64,000 bases of DNA from the NCBI GenBank assembly GCA_963457665.1, contig OY735222.1, forward strand, positions 34,777,891-34,841,890, written 5' to 3'. Every line of letters begins with the position of its first letter. Position 1 is the first letter of the stretch. The notes under the pieces were generated by a model. The model was not told the origin of the DNA. It made no database searches and was given only the letters and a program-made list of their open reading frames with translations. A program made the position numbers and the translations under genes. This stretch comes from Thysanoteuthis rhombus (lineage: Eukaryota > Mollusca > Cephalopoda > Oegopsida > Thysanoteuthidae). Shown here one piece after another: positions 36,003 to 49,225 of this stretch.

Positions 36003-36232
36003 ATGCGCACGTAAGAGAAACTACCTCCAACTTCCACCATCTGCAGTGGTTAACAACTATCAAACCAAACTAAAAGAATTCCCCTCACGGGCTTGATTAA
36101 TACTTTTCTCGATAGACAAGGTGGTGAAGGGATAAATCTATCTTTTTATGCATACGTGCATACATATATACATTGGTCCATGTTAAAGAACGCGATCAAA
36201 GATTTTCCTGAGTGTTGATACCGAAAAATTCG
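36003..36232. repeat. right arm of the 2.5-kb inverted repeat
   Basis: Inverted partner of 33708-33939. The plus-strand frame 35896-36096 ends with ARKRNYLQLPPSAVVNNY and PSRA plus a stop, the same peptide as in the left arm. Substitutions are scattered between the arms. Confidence 0.8.
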
Positions 36233-37774
36233 ACGTAGACTTGTCAGAACGTCCATCGTTCCGAAGCTTTTTGACCTGAGAATGTAGCCAGACAATAGGG
36301 CTAGGTTCGCTAGTCTCTGGACGTTATACACGTTCTTGTTGGATTATTGTGACGCCAGCAACAGCTGATGGAACTCAGCACGAGAGTGCGGTGGTTACGG
36401 AAAACAGATTGTGGGTCGCCCTTCAAGAATGAAATTAGGTCGTTTTCCATCAGCAGATGCCATTGTATCAGCAACCCTGTACTGTTACCCACTTAGAAAT
36501 TGACCTGACTACAATTAACAAAATCCAAGGCTTCAAGGAAAGCTTGTTTCCATGAGTCTGATCGTCGTGATGATGGTTCTGAAGAAACATCTGTGACCGC
36601 TTTCTAGCAATGCTGTTCGGTTTTGGAATGTTGTTTTTGGATCTTGTTGGCAAATTGGTGGCTCATTTACATCAGACGTGATCAGTTTCTGACCCAAAAT
36701 GCCACACATGTGTACGGCAATCGGTTCGAGTCCTCGTTCAAAGAATTATTCATCTCAGAGGTGTGAAATTTGCTCTCGAACCCTTCTTTCTCCTTGGTTA
36801 AAAGAATCAGTGGAATGGATGCAGCATCCAGCTTCATTATTTTGATCGTTATTTCTGTAATCATCCGACATGGTTTTATTTTTATGCACATCTGATTTCC
36901 TTGCTGACTTGTATTGTTTTGGAAACTTTCTGATTTATTTCATCAACTTTCCTTGGCCCTCTTTGAGAAATCTCAATCGGCTATCGATGAAGAGAGTGTG
37001 ACAAAAAGTCGCTAAGGGTATAACACCCTTGTCACCGAGACAAATAATAGGCCTGGAGTGGTGGCAAAGAGGGATTCATTCTATAATCAGAACAATTTTG
37101 TTAAGTTTAATTTTGTGTTGGGGTTTCCTCCTCATATTTCCACTATTTTTAGGGGTGTCCTTATCTATGGTTATATCTAAACAAATTGAAATTGGGAGTT
37201 AATAAATAGATAGATATCCATAATTTTGTTGTTCACTTTCATGCTGTTGCAATCGATGGACAGCTGTTTTTTTTTTTTTGTGTTTTCATTTTGCTTTCAA
37301 ATTCACCAAGAGTGCTGATTTTCATAATTATTTTTTTAATCAATTTTTAAGGTTTATTTATCCTTTTCCGTCTTGGCATGAATTGGGGTCAAGGACGTTA
37401 TTTTCAACTGAGTCAGTGATTCTGGGTGGTGTGTATGATGAATTGATGTTTTCGTTGAATTTGATACCGGTGTCGGGTTTGTTTGTGTTACCTTGAGAGG
37501 GTTAGGGTTGGTGTCAGGGTTGGTGTCAGGGTTGGTTTTGTTTGGATTTTTAAGATTGGTGAATGGGTGTCCGTGTTTTGGTTGTTTTTTATGGTATGAA
37601 TGGGGATGTGAGTGAATTCAAAGTAAGTTTGAAATTAGTAATCATTAATTAGTTAAGATTAGTGATGGGATTTTCGTAGAATATTTATCATGATTATTGT
37701 TGTTGGTGTTAGGAATATGTCTTGAAGGTAACATCATCTGCAATATACATTATAAGTAATTGTTCAGCATTGAT
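36233..37774. other. stretch without recognisable gene
   Basis: 36233-36680 is somewhat richer in GC and could be an old element, but no domain is recognised. At 37496-37541 a GGTTGGTGTCAG unit is repeated two to three times next to a single GGGTTAGGG. Confidence 0.4.
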
Positions 37775-37935
<161 letters not shown>

Positions 37936-38008
37936 GTGATCTAAACGTATAGGGATATTTAATGAATATCACATGCTTATTACTGCAGTGCAATATTTAC
38001 AATTAATA

Positions 38009-38288
38009 TAGATTCAGGTAGTTTAAAAGGAAGATAAGTGTAGGAACAAATTTATTGGTATTTTTTCGGGTGGTTTATATGAAGGATAGGAGTAGGAAAG
38101 AGTGAACTGGTATTTATTTGGGTGGTTTATATGAAATATATGTGTAGGATCAGATTCATTGGTATTCATTCGGATGGTTTACATGGAGGATAGGGAGAGG
38201 AACGAATTCATCAGTATTTATTCAGGTTGTTTATATGAAGGATAGGAGTAGGGTTGAATTTATCGATATTTATTCGTTCGTTGTTTTT
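38009..38288. repeat. 52-bp minisatellite, about five units
   Basis: Units start at 38029, 38081, 38133, 38185 and 38237, each exactly 52 bp. The core is GATAGGAGTAGGAA, then TTGGTATTTATTCGG and TGGTTTATATG. A partial unit precedes the first. Confidence 0.9.
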
Positions 38289-38872
38289 TTAGAGTATGTG
38301 CGGGAATGAATGCGTGCTTTGATCTTTATTTTCTTCATTTTATATATTAACAAAGCGGTTTTGTATCAGACCGTCAATACTGGTGAATACAATGAGAATT
38401 GAATCCATTGGAAACGGCCAGCAAGTTTAGCTTGCCGTACCACGTACGTTACTATCTTTTTACCCCATTAAATCTAGAGAAAGACATTACGGATATATTT
38501 GGATTGAGATATTTTCTTCTTTCTGAAAAATACTTACTTTGTTCACCAGGAATCGTGCATAGACTAAAATGATGGACAGGGGGTATTCTTATGAGCCATA
38601 TTTTTCACCCATGAGCCGAAGATTCAAGTGATATTGACAGCGAACTAACAAAATCACTCTGTTCGTTATTAAGGTACATAGATGAACTTTTACCCCAATT
38701 CTGACGTAAATTTTTTTTTTATATCAGGATAAATGATAATTTGTGTTTTGGAAGAAGTACTGAAAACCTTACTCACACCGTGGTTGGGGATGTTCGTAGG
38801 TAGGGGCACACACAAGCGCATTGGTATGTAACTACAACTGTTTGTACGTAAAAATGTGTTCGTGTGGTGACC

Positions 38873-39210
38873 GGTCAAAAAGCATCGGGACAAAAGGCAT
38901 CAGTCAAAAGAACAACAATGTAGTACAGACTACTGCAAGTTACAATCTTGAAAGACATCAGTCAGAAGAACATCATTGTAGAACGAATATTTTCACTGAA
39001 AATTAAGTAAATTTATAAAATCACATTATGACTGTTATTCTTTACACTTAGATAATATCGAATTTGATTACTTGATTAGTACAAATTCATTTGAAATATT
39101 CGTACTACATTGTTATCGTTTTGACCGATGCCTTTTGACCGAACACGATTGTAACTTGCAGTAGTCCGTACTATACTGTTGTCCTTTTAATTGATGCTTT
39201 TTGGTTTGAT
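38873..39210. mobile_element. foldback (long palindromic) element
   Basis: The left arm (about 38873-38998) and right arm (about 39087-39210) are reverse complements, sharing TAGTACAGACTACTGCAAGT (one mismatch), AAAAGGCATCAGTCAAAAG and, near the loop, CGAATATTT. Each arm contains a diverged internal duplication of GGCATCAGTCAAAAGAAC. The loop is about 90 bp with no coding. A LINE 3' end begins immediately to the right at 39217. Confidence 0.8.
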
Positions 39211-39216
39211 GCCTCT

Positions 39217-39682
39217 TTCATCATCATCAGTCTTTTAGCGTCCGTCGTTGGACATAGACCTTCCCCAGGATTTGCCACACTTCTCTATCATGGGCGTCAC
39301 GGAGCCAGTACTTCCTGAACTTGTCTAGCTCGTCTCTCCATCTAACATTTTGCCGGCCTCGGTTGCGCATGTGGTCCCGGGGAATCCATGTTGTGAGTCG
39401 CGATGTCCATCGATTGTCTGCCATTCTTGCAACATGGCCAGCCCACCGCCATTTGAGATTTTTTATGGATTCTATGATGTTTCTAACTCTTGTCTTTTCC
39501 CGGATGTACTGTGCTGTTTTGTGGTCTCTCCATGTGAGGCCCAGCATTATTCTTTCATGTGCACGTTGCATGGTTCTCAGTTTACGGGTCTGTCTCTTGG
39601 TCAAGTTCCATGTTTCAGCTCTATAAGTGACTATTGGGAGGATGCATTGGTTATACGGATTCAAATAAAAATACATATACAT
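39217..39682 (-). mobile_element. 5'-truncated LINE 3' end with 151-codon open frame
   Basis: The minus frame 39682-39227 encodes the post-RT part of the main LINE family of the window. It starts near NPYNQCILPIVTYRAETW, continues LTKRQTRKLRTMQRAHERIM, LTWRDHKTAQYIREKTRV, WRWAGHVARMADNRWTSRL, RNRGRQNVRWRDELDKFRKY and WLRDAHDREVWQILGKVYVQ, and ends RTLKD. A (GAT)n tail lies at 39217-39228. It is uninterrupted, making it the least damaged copy here and the reference for the others. The reverse transcriptase and any endonuclease are missing through 5' truncation, so it cannot move itself. The start codon is an arbitrary Met in flanking DNA. Confidence 0.85.
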
Positions 39683-39689
39683 GCATTGA

Positions 39690-40920
39690 AAGAAAAAGAA
39701 TGTTCTCCTATGTACAGGAAAAGGATGAAAATAGTTGATTAATGTCTTATTTTCATATCAATCAGCATGATATGCTTGGAAACAGAATTAATATTGAAAA
39801 ATATCGAATTATTGATAAATTCTACGATGGTTCTCGATTGTTGAATGCAGATTCGCTACAAGTACGTCTTGGGAGTTACCAGAATTGTCTATGTTCCGAA
39901 GTTTTTATACACATTTACACAAGGCTGTATATACATTTACATATTAGTACTTCAAATAGAGAAATTTATAAGCAAAAACATCTTAGTTGCCGTTCTTGAT
40001 ATTCCCAAAACAAAATGGAGAAAAGCCCAACTAGATATTCAGCGGACCAACTTCGGCAGATAACAAATGTCTAATAAATCCTTGTCATGAACATACACTC
40101 TTGCCCTGACCCAGCGACCATGGACGCTCCCCTAAAATCAAGAGGTACGATAGTTCAACTTACTTATCAGCCAAACTGGGCCACATTTGCCTTGTTATTA
40201 CTTCTTGTACGGTACAAGTTTGAAATCTTGTCCCCGGAAAAGGGTGTGGTGTTTCCCAGGTCTAAACACTATCATAGTGAGAAAAGTAAAACTTTAGACC
40301 ATTGTATTTTGTTGAGGAAAGGTTTATCTTTATTCTCTAATATACAGGATGGGCGAGAGTCACAGGTCCGTATCACTTTCCCGAATCTCTTTTGACAGCT
40401 GACTAATTCGTCGCACCTTGATTGGCTACCTGATCATTTCCTTTAGTCATCGCGTTACCATGTGGTGAATTATCCAGAAACAAAAGGGGTCGATTTGAGG
40501 GCTCTCTTCAATATTCCATAATATTTCCAAAATCACCGGTTAACTCTTTATTTTCATAACAAGTGTGACGGGGTTATTTTTACGGGACTCTATTTCTACA
40601 ATTTATGGGGAAAAAAATCTAGTGTAAACTTTGTACCATACATTTTATCTATGTACGATGAAGTTTAGTATTTAACATACATATATCAAAAGTATTATAT
40701 AGTAGGCATAAACAATTTTTAACTATGAAAAATTATGATCGATATTATAACACGAGAACAGATAATGCGACAGAAATAATACAATCTTTATTTGGCTCAG
40801 TTGAGTTCACGTCTGAATTTTGATTTTAGGGAAACTGATGGAGTGGAAATTTGAATTTACTAAGGACACGAAACAAGTTTCAAACGAGTGTTACCTTAGG
40901 TTTTGCTGCTCTGCAGTATG
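39690..40920. other. stretch without recognisable gene
   Basis: Frames of 70-102 codons at 39742-40395 have no recognisable domain. Confidence 0.4.
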
Positions 40921-40924
40921 TCAA

Positions 40925-41345
40925 ATAAAATTTTCAATGTAATAAAACGCAATTTATAATTTTTTTGTCAGATCATATACGTCCATTTCTTAATACATAA
41001 CTGTCGTGTTGAAAGAAACAGATAGAGCAGATATAGACAAAGAATAAACAAGATGAAGATTGGGAGTGAAATCAATTATTTTTGGCCTTTGCACTACCGT
41101 TTAGCTCAATAAGAAGAGCAACGCTCCGTTGGAGCGACTCCCCTATCGGTCGCAGGGTTCAATTCCTGCATCACTCATTTTATTTAATTGTTTATTCTAT
41201 TTACGCTGTCTAAGCCAAGTGATATGTTAACCATGTGATGATGGGATATCATTTCAGATAAGAGTTCCTATATAATATGACGCAATTTATAATCATTCTG
41301 TCACATCATATATCCATTTCTAAACACACACACACATACACATGC
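40925..41345 (+). mobile_element. tRNA-derived SINE family 1 with an extra upstream tail copy
   Basis: The A box TAGCTCAATAAGAAGAGC (41102-41119) forms a perfect D-stem GCTC/GAGC. The B box GGTTCAATTCC (41155-41165) sits in a perfect stem GCAGG/CCTGC, and the middle CGCTCCGTTGGAGCG folds with an abnormal 3-nt loop. The body GTTTATTCTATTTACGCTG follows, and the 3' end ACGCAATTTATAATCATTCTG reaches about 41323, then (CA)n. A partial copy of the same 3' end sits upstream at 40930-41005 in direct orientation. There is no acceptor stem, so it is not a tRNA gene. Confidence 0.75.
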
Positions 41346-41349
41346 ACAT

Positions 41350-42452
41350 GCACACACAGATATATATATATATGAGAGACAATCTAGCTAGAAAGATATG
41401 AAAGTGTGTGTGCACTGATTACTTAGATGAAATTGATTTAATTATCTCCCCGATCTCCGTTTGGATTCCATCAGAAATCAACATTCCTGATTCGATTCGT
41501 CAGATAATGCAACAAGCATTCCTTGAAAGACGGTTGTGTAATCTTGATAGAACATTTTGTCAATATTTGCAAAAAGGCTTTGGAAGCAGCTCCACAGCCG
41601 TTCGCATTCATACCAAACAAATGGTGATTGTGTGATGGTTTGATTGATTCCAATTCCCAAATTTGTTTCAAGATATTTCTGACTGTGAAATACCAAAATC
41701 GAAAGCTCATCCTCGATAAAGATTTCGAGTCAATTCGAAAGATGATGTTTCCTCAGCTTCTTCTGTTGATGGACGACCAGAAAGTTTGGGTTCGATAGAA
41801 CATCTGTTCCATAATATTTTGAGAAATATCATTGAATGCCTCCGAAATGTTGTTCTCGTGTGCCTCTCAGAAATTGTTCTTCCATTTGCCGAATCATCAA
41901 ACAAACATTTGTTATAAGAATCTGATCAACTGAAGAAATGAGATTAATAGGAAAAGGGAATCGGAAATATATTATTCTGTTCCGGGATTTCGTCGGAAAA
42001 AAAGAGAGAAACAAAACAATAAGTTCTCTCCTGTATACATTGCACGTGCGTGCGTACAAGCACATGCCCAATGTATGAGGGTCGTACAAGAGGCACAAGG
42101 CCTTCAAATTGCAAGCTCAGAAATGATTTAACTCACTAAACGCACGATAGACTGTGAGACTAGATTGCTAACCATTGATACTCGACAGTTACCAAAATGG
42201 ATATTAGTTTTTTTTATTTCTAAAAGGATTTTTGAGTGTCATGGTTCTTTATCTATAATTTTCTACTTTTGTTCTTGTAGTGATGCATTTTGTTGAAGAT
42301 ATATTTGCATAAAAAGAATACCATAGTGGTAATACTTTTAGACACAACAGAATTTTCTTCTCAGTTTTCTTCTAAGGTGAGGCGCTTAGAATTTGCTGCA
42401 TCCAATATAGGCATCAGATTAGGATACCGTTGAAAATAGCTTAATTAATGCA

Positions 42453-42455
<3 letters not shown>
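41350..42455. other. stretch with overlapping medium frames, no recognised gene
   Basis: The minus strand from about 42107 to 41471 carries several overlapping frames of 65-92 codons, with pieces such as SGRPSTEEAEET. I could not assign these to a transposase or other family. It may be a decayed mobile element. Confidence 0.3.
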
Positions 42456-42522
<67 letters not shown>

Positions 42523-42690
42523 AATAATTATTGTGTCATCAACAGACAGCTGCACCGATGTATTACATCTTTTCAGTGTGGCTATAGACTTTCCATTATC
42601 CCATCCAGTACCAGGATTTGAAACTTTCGCTTCAGACCCGGAAACCGACATCTTACCTTTGAGCTACGGATCTGGACGGTCAGTAAGGCT
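42456..42690 (-). mobile_element. tRNA-derived SINE, family 2 copy 2, with (TA)n tail
   Basis: On the minus strand, TAGCTCAAAGGTAAGATG (A box, 42649-42666) and GTTTCAAATCC (B box, 42614-42624) are followed by AAAGTCTATAGCCACACTG and GCAGCTGTCTGTTGATGACA, shared with 34672-34832. The element ends at 42521 directly in a TA array (42456-42520), which is therefore at the 3' end of the SINE. Confidence 0.8.
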
Positions 42691-42749
42691 GAATTTAAGT
42701 GATATATTTATTTACACATACATTTTCCATCTACCAGAGTGCTTTATTC

Positions 42750-42889
<140 letters not shown>

Positions 42890-43029
42890 AATAAAGATAT
42901 ATACAGTAAATTCTATATATTTGTTCTTAATTTCTTCATTATTTAAGAGGGTCCATTACTTCATGCAACCAGAAATAAAAGTTTATTTAGAAAATCTTAT
43001 TTAGTGAGACAACAGTTAACTATTGTATA

Positions 43030-44238
<1,209 letters not shown>

Positions 44239-44291
44239 AAATTCTCAATTGAGGTTGGCAGTTTCTTATGTTGGTTATGAATTGATACAAC

Positions 44292-44359
<68 letters not shown>

Positions 44360-44393
44360 TATAAATATATATATATGAATATATATATATATT

Positions 44394-44429
<36 letters not shown>

Positions 44430-44452
44430 CATACATACACACACACACACAG

Positions 44453-44521
<69 letters not shown>

Positions 44522-44597
44522 AATATATATATATATATAAATTCTCAATTTAGGTCGGCAGTTTCTTATGTTGGTTATGAATTCATACAACATTATA

Positions 44598-44675
<78 letters not shown>

Positions 44676-44724
44676 TATATACATATACATATATATATAC
44701 ATATATACATATACATATATAAAC

Positions 44725-44776
<52 letters not shown>

Positions 44777-44860
44777 TCATATACATATATGTATATATAT
44801 ATATATGTATATGTGTGTGTGTGTGTCTGTGCGTGTATATGTATATGTACGTGCGTTCTT
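44239..44860. repeat. direct duplication at exactly 300-bp offset containing TA/CA arrays
   Basis: A 56-bp unique block (ATTCTCAATT, GGCAGTTTCTTATGTTGG, ACAACATTATAT) occurs at 44239-44294 and again at 44539-44594 with three to four mismatches. Each copy is followed by a TA array, the first also containing CA. The second array continues to about 44815 and then TG. The unit length of 300 bp suggests a tandem duplication mediated by the TA arrays. Confidence 0.85.
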
Positions 44861-45785
44861 GTCAGTGATACTGCATTCTCGAACTAGAAATATCCTCAGA
44901 GAAACACAACAGGGAATACGTGGTTGAAACGTAGTGAACTAATGAACGTATAAACAAGGGAAATAGTCCGATCATATCATACACAATGAATATACTTATA
45001 ATTAGATTTTTTGTAAGTCAATCAAAAATATCATACGTCTAAAAATCATGATAACGATTATCAAAAGACTTAGTCGTGAGATAATCCAAATAGCGACTGC
45101 ATGTTGCCAATTTCGACTAAGATGAGTCCAGATGTTAGATATTGCTATTTCGATTTTAAAGAAATGTTCCAATATTTTCGATTATTATTAATTCATATCA
45201 CTACTTATTAATGCTCATTTTATTATCTTTTATCATTCATTCGAATGCGAGTGATGATAATAATTATTTGTCCTTCTGTGAATTGAACTCTATTCTTGAT
45301 ATGTAGACTTCCTAATTCTTTTTTGCCTGAGAGGTTATTGACTTTCAATATTAAACTAAAATGACATTTAATTTGATTTTCATGATAACAGAAATTAACG
45401 AACTGACCTCTTCATATCAATTGATATTTACGTCAGGGAGAAAAGAGTTATATGTTTTATACCACCATTTTGGGGACACTAAAAGGAATCCCTAATATTT
45501 CATAGGGATGACAAGACGACTGATGATCCTCACCACCATTTTATTGACATTTAACCTTCTTTCTAAAGGGATAAGCATTTTTCATTTGGCCAATTTGTTG
45601 GATCATTATTTTATGATGACATTCCATCCGAAAAAAATTACTTCTGAACAAGGATAATATATTTTGACACTCGTTTTCTATACCTACGGCCTTTTCACTA
45701 TTCATTATATTCTGTTCAAGTCTCTGCAACCGTCCAGTCATTTGCAGAATAGCTTATACGACAATATCTCACATGAACTTCCCTA
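44861..45785. other. stretch without recognisable gene
   Basis: Nothing recognised. Confidence 0.4.
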
Positions 45786-45823
45786 GCTATCTATCTATCC
45801 ATCTATCTATCTCAATCAGTTCA

Positions 45824-45896
<73 letters not shown>

Positions 45897-45897
45897 C
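45786..45897. repeat. (CTAT)n microsatellite
   Basis: Tetranucleotide array with one TCAATCAGTTCA interruption. The interrupting motif recurs at the right edge as CTCAGTCTGTTC. Confidence 0.95.
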
Positions 45898-46003
45898 AGT
45901 CTGTTCGTTCTTATCTGCTGGTATATTGCACTGCTTTCGTTCGCTGTTTTCAGTTTGTGTATTCATTGAAAGTCGGATCTTTCATCCCTTTCAATAACAA
46001 ACT

Positions 46004-46073
<70 letters not shown>

Positions 46074-46087
46074 TACACACACACACA

Positions 46088-46126
<39 letters not shown>

Positions 46127-46142
46127 ATGTGCGTGTGTGTTT
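46004..46142. repeat. (TA)n-(CA)n-(TA)n-(TG)n compound microsatellite
   Basis: TA to 46050, CA to 46088, TA to 46112, TG-rich to 46142. The block is largely self-complementary. Confidence 0.95.
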
Positions 46143-46392
46143 GCTGTGTGGATGTGATACAAACATCACCTGACCCCACAGACACTTCTCATTTCAGACT
46201 AAACCTGACTCTCACCTTCATAGATAAGAACACCCCTCTGGCTCCTACTCTGACAGAAATCTCCTTACCTCATTCCTCAAATCTGAAACATGTAAGAAAC
46301 ACACAGTCTTCTCCGCAACCACTGCAAGTTTCTCTGGAAAAGGTGGTTGGCAACCATCGGAGTTATCATTGAGAAATTGATATATGATCAGG

Positions 46393-46393
<1 letters not shown>

Positions 46394-46458
<65 letters not shown>

Positions 46459-46460
46459 TA
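46394..46460. repeat. (TA)n-(GA)n compound microsatellite
   Basis: TA to 46434, then GA to 46459. Confidence 0.95.
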
Positions 46461-46499
46461 GCTAGAGCACCCACCTATGCCTCGTAAAATAACGCTTTC

Positions 46500-46885
46500 A
46501 GACAAGGAGGGAGAAAATTCACCCTTATCTTTTGACCTTAAAGGAGGGGGGTCGAAATATCCCTTCACTTTTGACCCATCGAAGGGTGAGAAAGTTCCAT
46601 TTCATTTTCAACCCTTTGAAGAAAAAAATTTCCCTTTACTTTTGACACTTCGAAATGGTGAAAGGTTTCCTTACACTTTTGATTCTTTAAAGGGGAGAAA
46701 AGTCTCCCTCTATTTTGACCTGCTATAATATAGGAAAAAAATATTCGTCCACTTTTGACTCCTTCTTGACACTTTTGGGGAAAAGGTATCCCTTCACTTT
46801 TGACCTTATAAAGACAAGAACAGAATTCCTTTCATTTTTGACCCTTCAAAGGAGAGAAACACCTCCCTTTACTTTTTGACTCTCT
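46500..46885. repeat. diverged minisatellite, about 46-bp unit
   Basis: About eight diverged units with a core of CCCTTTACTTTTGACCCTTC followed by GAAGGGGAGAAA. The plus frame 46477-46728 reads through the first half and yields a repeated YPFTFDPSKGEKV-like peptide of about 15 residues per unit. Later units are out of frame, and no start context or conserved domain supports a protein. Confidence 0.85.
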
Positions 46886-47107
46886 TAATCAACCATATAT
46901 AAACATGAAATAAGAAGGTTTTATACCTATACATGCATATTGAACAGAAAGGCTCGACTTTAGCATTACCATTCGATTGTATATTGAACACTCCGTCTAA
47001 AACCCTTTCAAACAATTTCCAAACAATTTTTTATTCATCTGAAAACCTTTCTCTAGGACCATTCAGTACAAAAGCCAAATTTGGTTTTACACAAACACAT
47101 ACAAACA

Positions 47108-47250
<143 letters not shown>

Positions 47251-48260
47251 AAACCTCCAATCCAATGAAAAAAGCAGAAATATGTCTAAATTCAATGTTA
47301 CTTGTGCCTAGCAGAAAAATTCAAAATAGTTATACACAAAAGTAGAAATAAGCTATTACATTCTAGATCAGTATAAGGTGTGAAATGTGGGCAAAAACAA
47401 AAGATATACGTGTGTGGGTATGCGAGGGAGAGAAAGTGAAACCATATACAGGTGGTTTAAATTTTATCTATAAATATGGATGAACTTACATGTACTAATA
47501 CCCATGAATAGCTGTCTATTACAATCTCTCCTACATATTTGTTTTATTTATCTACCAACCTTCTTATCTATCGCTGTTCATTGGCATGTATCCACCCCTC
47601 TCTTTACGTATATATATGTGTGAGTATGTGTGTGCCAACAGACACATGTGTGTATCCAATTCTATATGTTAGTATCCATCTCAATCTCTCTGCATTTAAT
47701 CTATATGATCGGTTCTGATGAAAAAATGAATTCCTGGATCCGCTCCAAATTTCAATTGCTTCTTCTGTACCCTCATGACCCATCCTCCTGCAGATTTAAT
47801 TGATATATATATATCGGAAACTTTTGGGGATATCGTATGGATAGACACAAATGTGGAAGGGCAGAGTGAGAAACATATACATATACCTCTCCAACTTGGT
47901 TGGCATGAATAAATAACAAAGATGTTGATTTTGGAACTTGTCTGAATAATTCATTGAATGATATCAATTTCGTGTATTTTACACTCGGAAGGATCACCCT
48001 GCTCCTCACTCTGCTTAAATGACATGATTTTGTGAGAATAGTAAACAGAATAGCGGAGATTCGGAAAAACTTGCTGTCACTTGATCCTCAGCAATGAACA
48101 CTACTGGAATGAAGATCAAACCGTCAGGATTATAAGTTTCATCTCCAAATTTATTAAAATCATAAAAATTTTGATGACAGTGATAATTAGTGATAGGCCC
48201 ATCACCATCATCTCAGTTATATAGTCTCAGCTCTTTCCTTGTAAGAAGTCACGATTTTTA
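47251..48260. other. stretch without recognisable gene
   Basis: Nothing recognised beyond short TG/CA-rich patches (47600-47660). Confidence 0.4.
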
Positions 48261-48290
48261 GAGGAACGGAATCGAACCCAAAGATCCTTG
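48261..48290 (-). mobile_element. B-box fragment of a tRNA-derived SINE
   Basis: The minus strand carries GGGTTCGATTCCG at 48267-48279, a strong polymerase III B box. The expected A box is replaced by the LINE fragment that starts at about 48290, suggesting the LINE inserted into or next to the SINE head. Confidence 0.4.
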
Positions 48291-48545
48291 GAACCATGCA
48301 ACGTGAAGAAGAGAGGGAGGGACATGCTGAACATCACATGGAGAGATCACAAGATGGCACATTATACTAGGGAAAAACAGGAGTCAGAGATGTAAAATCC
48401 ATCAAAAAAATCAAATGACAATTAGCAGGCCATATTGCAAGTATGTCAGACAACCGCTGGACATATAGGTACTGCGTAGCCCACGGTAAAGAGGCCCAGC
48501 AAATCTTGAAGAAAGCCATCGCCCAATGACGGATATAAAAAAAGC
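48290..48545 (+). pseudogene. LINE C-terminal fragment, decayed
   Basis: The translation gives MLNITWRDHKMAHYTREKQ, then after stops and a frame change the equivalent of ASMSDNRWTYR, and a terminal KKAIAQ-like end. It matches the C-terminal tail of the main LINE family. The 3' tail is not clear. Confidence 0.7.
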
Positions 48546-49144
48546 TGTTGTTGGCGAAGAATGAAGAGATCATCTTTTACTCAATCGATGCTTCCATCCA
48601 TTCCACTCTACTAAACTATGTTCTTCGTTGTTGCACTAATTTTTGCATTTAATATTCTTATAGGAATCTAATGACTCCATTAATGTAATTCTATGCTAGC
48701 GTGGATCTAATGACCAAATAACTAGCTTTTCATATCTGTCAGTTTGTATTAATTTGCCTGCTTCCCCGAGAGAAGGACGATGAGAGATAATCTGTCTCAT
48801 GACCTTTAGGGGAGATGTGTTCTTCAAGGACTATTCTCCGCCAGACGTGTAAAGAATTGGTGGTGCGGCACCTCCACAACGCCAATAATCATTCTGTTGG
48901 CATTTTCCCAGGGTTTTGGTTTGATCTGACTGTTTTTTTCCAATTCAGCCGATGAAAAATCTAATGATTAATTTGGTGGTCAATCTTGACTAATAATTTG
49001 TTCAGGGGTCTTTTAGTATTCAGTTGTTTTATTTGATTAATAGGTTTCAGGTCAGTATACATCCAACCAGAAGATTAGCTATCACTCTAAGAACCATTCA
49101 ATGTGCATAAGGAATGGTCTTGCTTAACATCAACGATAAAGGCA

Positions 49145-49225
49145 TGTTGTATGACAAGAAGAGGTCTGGCGATTCTTGAGGAAGGCCAATGACTAAGGAC
49201 AGACGTTAAAAGCCTTCTGCTGCGG
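49145..49225 (+). pseudogene. short LINE C-terminal sliver
   Basis: EVWRFLRKAN followed by QTLKA corresponds to the last ~20 residues of the LINE family (REVWQILGKVYVQ to RTLKD). It is very short, hence uncertain. Confidence 0.4.

Noticed and set aside
37496-37541. Telomere-like repeat
   Set aside because: Only one GGGTTAGGG occurs, inside an imperfect GGTTGGTGTCAG repeat; no array.
41095-41170. Functional tRNA gene
   Set aside because: D and T arms fold well, but there is no acceptor stem and the anticodon arm has a 3-nt loop. The sequence continues into a tail shared with other repeats, so it is a SINE head.
41471-42107. Mariner-type transposase on the minus strand
   Set aside because: A short SGRPST motif suggested it, but no DDE/D motif or consistent frame follows and no terminal inverted repeats were seen.
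45786-45897. CRISPR-like array
   Set aside because: It is a plain (CTAT)n microsatellite without spacers, and the window is clearly eukaryotic.
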